DNA from: Pegea sp. RAD2-039
Taxonomy: Eukaryota; Chordata; Thaliacea; Salpida; Salpidae
Assembly: GCA_034620365.1 (NCBI GenBank)
Contig: JAQGEQ010000263.1
Coordinates: 1,178,001 to 1,242,000, forward strand
Direction: 5' to 3'
DNA length: 64,000 nt
Under the pieces are notes generated by a model. The model saw nothing but the letters and a program-made list of their open reading frames with translations. It was not told where the DNA came from and did no database searches. Both the position numbers and the translations under genes were made by a program. Position 1 is the stretch's first letter, and each line of letters starts with the position of its first letter. Shown piece after piece: positions 54,088 through 64,000 of the stretch.

Positions 54088-57000
54088 CAATACTAATTGG
54101 TTTTAGATTTTTTTTATGGAAAACTGTTGACAAACTTGTAAAAAGGGCTTTAGCTAGAAAACTTTTTTAGTTTTTTTACAAGAGTTATGACTTCTCACAG
54201 TATTGACCCTATCATTTGTTTACGGAAGTTGGTTACCTTTACTGGAGTTATTTTTTGTAAGATTTTTATGATCGCCGTATGCAGTGTTGCCAAACTCAAG
54301 AATAAAAACTTATTCTTTCATTAACTATTAAAACCAAACTGTCATCATTATGATTTGCAAACATAGATTTTTATTTTACTCATCTTTTTGTTCAATTACT
54401 CTTCTTAGTAGTGAGTTTTTCAACTTTGAAAAATCTTGTATATCTTGTTCTATAACCTGAAATTGTCCTAATCAATAGTTTCAATTATTTCAGACTTTGT
54501 ATACCTGCAGTAAATAGAGTCTATCTAAAATTTTGCCTTTTTGAATGCAAATTTGTTTCAACCAATTTCCTTGTTGCTACTATTGCTGTTATGATTTATT
54601 TTTTGCACTGTCATTATTTACACCAATACCGTTTTAAAAATTTGTATGTAAATGAGGATAAAGGGTGACTAATAAAGGAAAATCAGATAAATAAATGTTG
54701 ACTTGATACCTGTACGTTGAACTAACCTGTTATTCTTTCAACGTGGCTAAAGATTCATGTAACAAATAAAAGATTAAAACAACCTGTTGGAGTTTCATCA
54801 GTATTATTGTATGTTTTGAATATTTTGTATCATCTTTTCTAAATTATAAGCAACACACTTATATGCATATTTTAAGATCGGTTATGAGTTGATTGAATCA
54901 AATACTTTATAATATTACAATAAAGTATCCTAATCACTTCTTTCTGTAACAAAGTTTATGTTGGCCTATTATTATTTCAATAAATCTGTTATAATGTTAT
55001 AAACAGAAACGATACATTACTGGAATGCACTTTTGTCAACAATCGATATTTCGAACTTAAACTTAGAACATTAGGAAATTTTTCTAGCAATAGGTAATTA
55101 TTTAGAAAGAAAACTTTAATATGTACTGCAAGAAAAATGAATTTTTATTGGGCAATTATGAAACAATCAATAAGTTTATTTTTCAGTTTAAGAACATTTA
55201 CTAGCGTCACTTTGCAAAAATAAAGTTGAATTTTGATAAATGATATTTGACAACTGTTTCTAAAATATCTCACAACAAATCAAGAAAAATACGGGTCGTA
55301 ACCTCAACAAACTCACGAAAAAACTAAAACAAAAATGAGATAAGAAGATTAATTACACTTGTTCTGTTGAATATCTAACAATATACACCACATTTATTTT
55401 CGCTAAATTTATGCTCGCTAAAAAATTCTGAGAACCGCATTTATAAATTATGCTTTGAAAAAACTGGTGCATATTTTATACCTCATCTTATATAATATTA
55501 TTGATCTAGTTTCTATGTAGTCTATCTATTTGTACAGAAAACTACATATCAAATAATGATTGTATTGTATAAAAATGTCATAAGAAATGGCTACTCTCAT
55601 TATTATGATTAAAAGAAACTAACTAATAGTTATGAAAATTTATTGTTGTTGAATTTATATATCTGGTATTATAAGTACTTAGTAAGCTTTACAGCGTATC
55701 TTGCAGCAAGCAGAAAAGCTATCGACAGCGTCAATGTTTTCCATGAGTCAAGCCAGAGACTGACGCTACAGATAACAGAAGAAAGTGCAAGGAAGATAAG
55801 GGTTTCACAGACACTCAACAATCTCAATCACGCCCCTGTAAAAATGCCACCATGTGTCTTTAGCGCTTTGGCCTATTTTGTCTTAAAGATTAGAAAGATA
55901 AAAAAAACGTGATTCTATTTACAGCTCTCTTTCTCTGTAACTTTTTCTTGGTGTTTCGCTCGTATATGCCTACTTTCATTGCATGTCTTAAAACTTTCAA
56001 CTTTTTGTAAGCGTCTATAGCATCAACATTTGCAAAAAAGCTTTGCTAGAATTTAATGGATACAATTTTCTGACAAATGACTGTAATAATTAGCAGGCCA
56101 ATATTATGAAATATTTATAACTAAAATAAAATGCTTTATTTACAAATACTAACAACATTAAAGAATTATTTTGTAAGATAGATACACTTACAAAGTTGTA
56201 CTGTAACAAAGTTTAAAACTATTTATCTTTGTATGAAAGAAACTGTATTTATACAAAATAATATAACTTGCCAGAAATTACCTGTATCATTTATACTACA
56301 CATGCAGAAGGTAGATGTATTAAGTATAGAAAGATAAATAAACTTTATACCAATATATGTAAGGCTTAATATAAAAGAAGCATATAGAAATGATCTAAGT
56401 AAAATTATTATTACTATGCTTGTATATTAGAAAATGAATTGAATATATTTAGACACTATTTAAAATTTTAAAACGTTTTACTACTAGTAAGATAATTATA
56501 AATTGACTAATCGTACTTGACATTATTACAAAAACTATTTTTGTGATTATTATAGACATCTTAAAATTTTCACCATTAAAATACGAGTGTAGAAAAAGCT
56601 ACTCAAAAAAAGTATTAATATTTTTAAAACTAAAAGTTAAAATAAAATTATCATTAGAGATCCATTTATAAAACTTCCTGGTATGTTAGCAATACTTCTA
56701 AACTTCTTTATCTAGGTAAGAGTCTACTCATCGTTTAGTTTACTACTTGAACTAAAAATCTGACATAAATTAGCTTTTGACATTTACCGATGATATTATA
56801 GTCGTTTTTCCAAATATCGTGGTCATTTATTTTGTAACAGCAATTCTTATGCTAAGAATTTACTAATTATCTCTTATTTTTTCAATAATTTGTATTTATA
56901 TCTTTGGCAATAAGAATTGGCCTTAATAGTTTTTAAAAGTATACAGCCGTAAATTGAGCGAGATATTATTTTATTTAATTAGATAATATTTACAAGTCAA

Positions 57001-58421
57001 ATTTTCTAATATCTTTAAAATATATTTTTGATTTTGCAACAAACCTTTTAAATTATTTGTTGGCTGAAAAGTTTTTCAACTAGATTTAATTAATCCAAAA
57101 TGTTCAGTAAAAGCTATTATGATTACAATGTTCTTACTTGATTAGATTTAGCTTCTTGGCTAGTACAGAGGCTTTGTTTTTGTTGTAAAATGTTGGTAAA
57201 TACGTAAGTGTTGATTAAAAATTATAATAACTTTTTACGGTAATTTGTTTCTTATCTATAAAGCTTTTACAATTTTTTTTTAATTTAAAAGGCTTTTATT
57301 TAAAAAACTATACAATAAGTCAGTTCATTTTTTCATTTAAATAAAAAAGAAATTAGTTTTTCTGCTAAAAACTAATTTTACAGAAGGTTGCTTTTGAAGA
57401 TTCTTACAAGTTTATTTTAATTTTTTATTGTATTTAGTTTTTGTTAGTAGATGTCGTCTTATACTTATAAACCAACAGCTTTTTTCTATTGTTATCATAA
57501 AAACTAAGTGCTTATATCATGAGATAGATTTACAACACCAGCATGAATAATTTTGATTAATTTTATGATGGTTCTAGAATATATATATATATAACCTCGT
57601 GTCTTCATAATCAGTCAGTTTGCTGGCAGAAGCTGAAATTGAATCTTCTTAAGGTTTTCATAGTCTTTTATTTAAGTATATTTTTGTGGTCTATTACTAG
57701 ATTAATGGTATATTTAATCTTAATTGTAGAGAATCAAAGTTTACTTTTATTAAAAATATGAATTCATTTTTAGAATATTAATTTGTTTTATTTTAATAAT
57801 TTTATCTTTATAAACAATATATTGATAAATAGTTTATATTTTTTCTTTCTTTTATATTTTATTATTTTTCATATAAATTGTTATGATAAAAAAGTTATAT
57901 TTTGTTTATTATATTACTTAAACTAACTTTTTTTTATTCCACAATTGTATTTATATATTTGAAGTTATTCTAACTTTCTATATTTGTAACTTGATATAGT
58001 TTCTAGATTTCCTTTTGTAATAATTTTATAAAGGAGCTATTTTTAAATAAAGTATTTAATTGCTATTCTTATTGTTCAGTATTTTCCAAATAAGGTTATA
58101 AAAAGATTGTCTAAATTTTGATATTGCAAGTTGATTTTATGAAAATATTATATTATTTATATGTCATAACTAATTTGAGTTCTTCAAATATATTGAAATT
58201 TGATCTCATGCATAACATTGTGTTCTAAACTTTGTGAATTTATGATAAGCATAGTTTAATTATTAAGGATAATTTTTAAGTATTAAACTTCAGTTAAACT
58301 GCAAAATTTTTAAATACTTTGATAATTTTTCAGACCTGTTTTCATTTTGTTTGTGAATTATACAATGAGGTTAAAGTAATTTTATTATAAAAATTCAATA
58401 GGTTATCAAAATATTCAAATA
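54088..58421. other. Intergenic region between the VWC/TSP1 gene and RSPRY1
   Basis: Mostly AT-rich without a recognised gene. AATAAA-type signals at about 54300 and 54765 could end the upstream transcript. A modestly GC-richer island at about 55690-55905 has an open frame without family resemblance. An (AT)n run at about 57578-57593, just before a TCAGTCAGTTTGC segment, may mark the RSPRY1 core promoter; this is speculative. Confidence 0.4.

Positions 58422-64000
<5,579 letters not shown>

Overview
This window looks like nuclear DNA from an AT-rich invertebrate animal. All genes are split by spliceosomal introns (many about 50 nt, some several kb), use the standard code, and belong to animal families. 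Non-coding DNA is very AT-rich and carries LINE, SINE and LTR-retrotransposon remnants. I cannot fix the phylum from the sequence. I joined exons by hand using splice sites, reading frame and family similarity; in all five complete genes, and in the partial RSPRY1, the exon phases close exactly.

Layout: 1-5.8 kb, no gene seen. 5.8-10 kb, LINE copies, a tRNA-derived SINE and a hairpin. 11.0-14.8 kb (+), a 527-residue protein with two double-stranded-RNA-binding domains and a C-terminal protein kinase, the same layout as vertebrate PKR; its first intron holds an antisense LINE fragment. 14.9-15.8 kb, a decayed reverse transcriptase. 16.6-21.4 kb and 23.0-25.8 kb (+), a tandem pair of prolidase (PEPD) genes with the same 12-exon structure. 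The downstream copy keeps every catalytic residue. The upstream copy keeps an open frame but has lost two of five metal ligands and three substrate-site residues. 26.3-32.3 kb (-), a complete DHX38/Prp16 splicing helicase of 25 exons. 34-35.8 kb, a GC-richer island with a gypsy-like gag remnant. 35.8-44 kb, no convincing gene. 44.0-54.1 kb (+), a secreted protein with three VWC, four thrombospondin type 1 and one further VWC domain, all introns in phase 1. 58.4 kb to the window end (+), RSPRY1, cut off before its RING domain.

The genes do not form one pathway. DHX38 is general splicing machinery, RSPRY1 a probable ubiquitin ligase, the prolidases act on dipeptides, and the VWC/TSP1 protein is probably an extracellular matrix or signalling modulator. 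The strongest candidates for something new are the PKR-like dsRNA-binding kinase and the prolidase pseudoenzyme beside its active twin.
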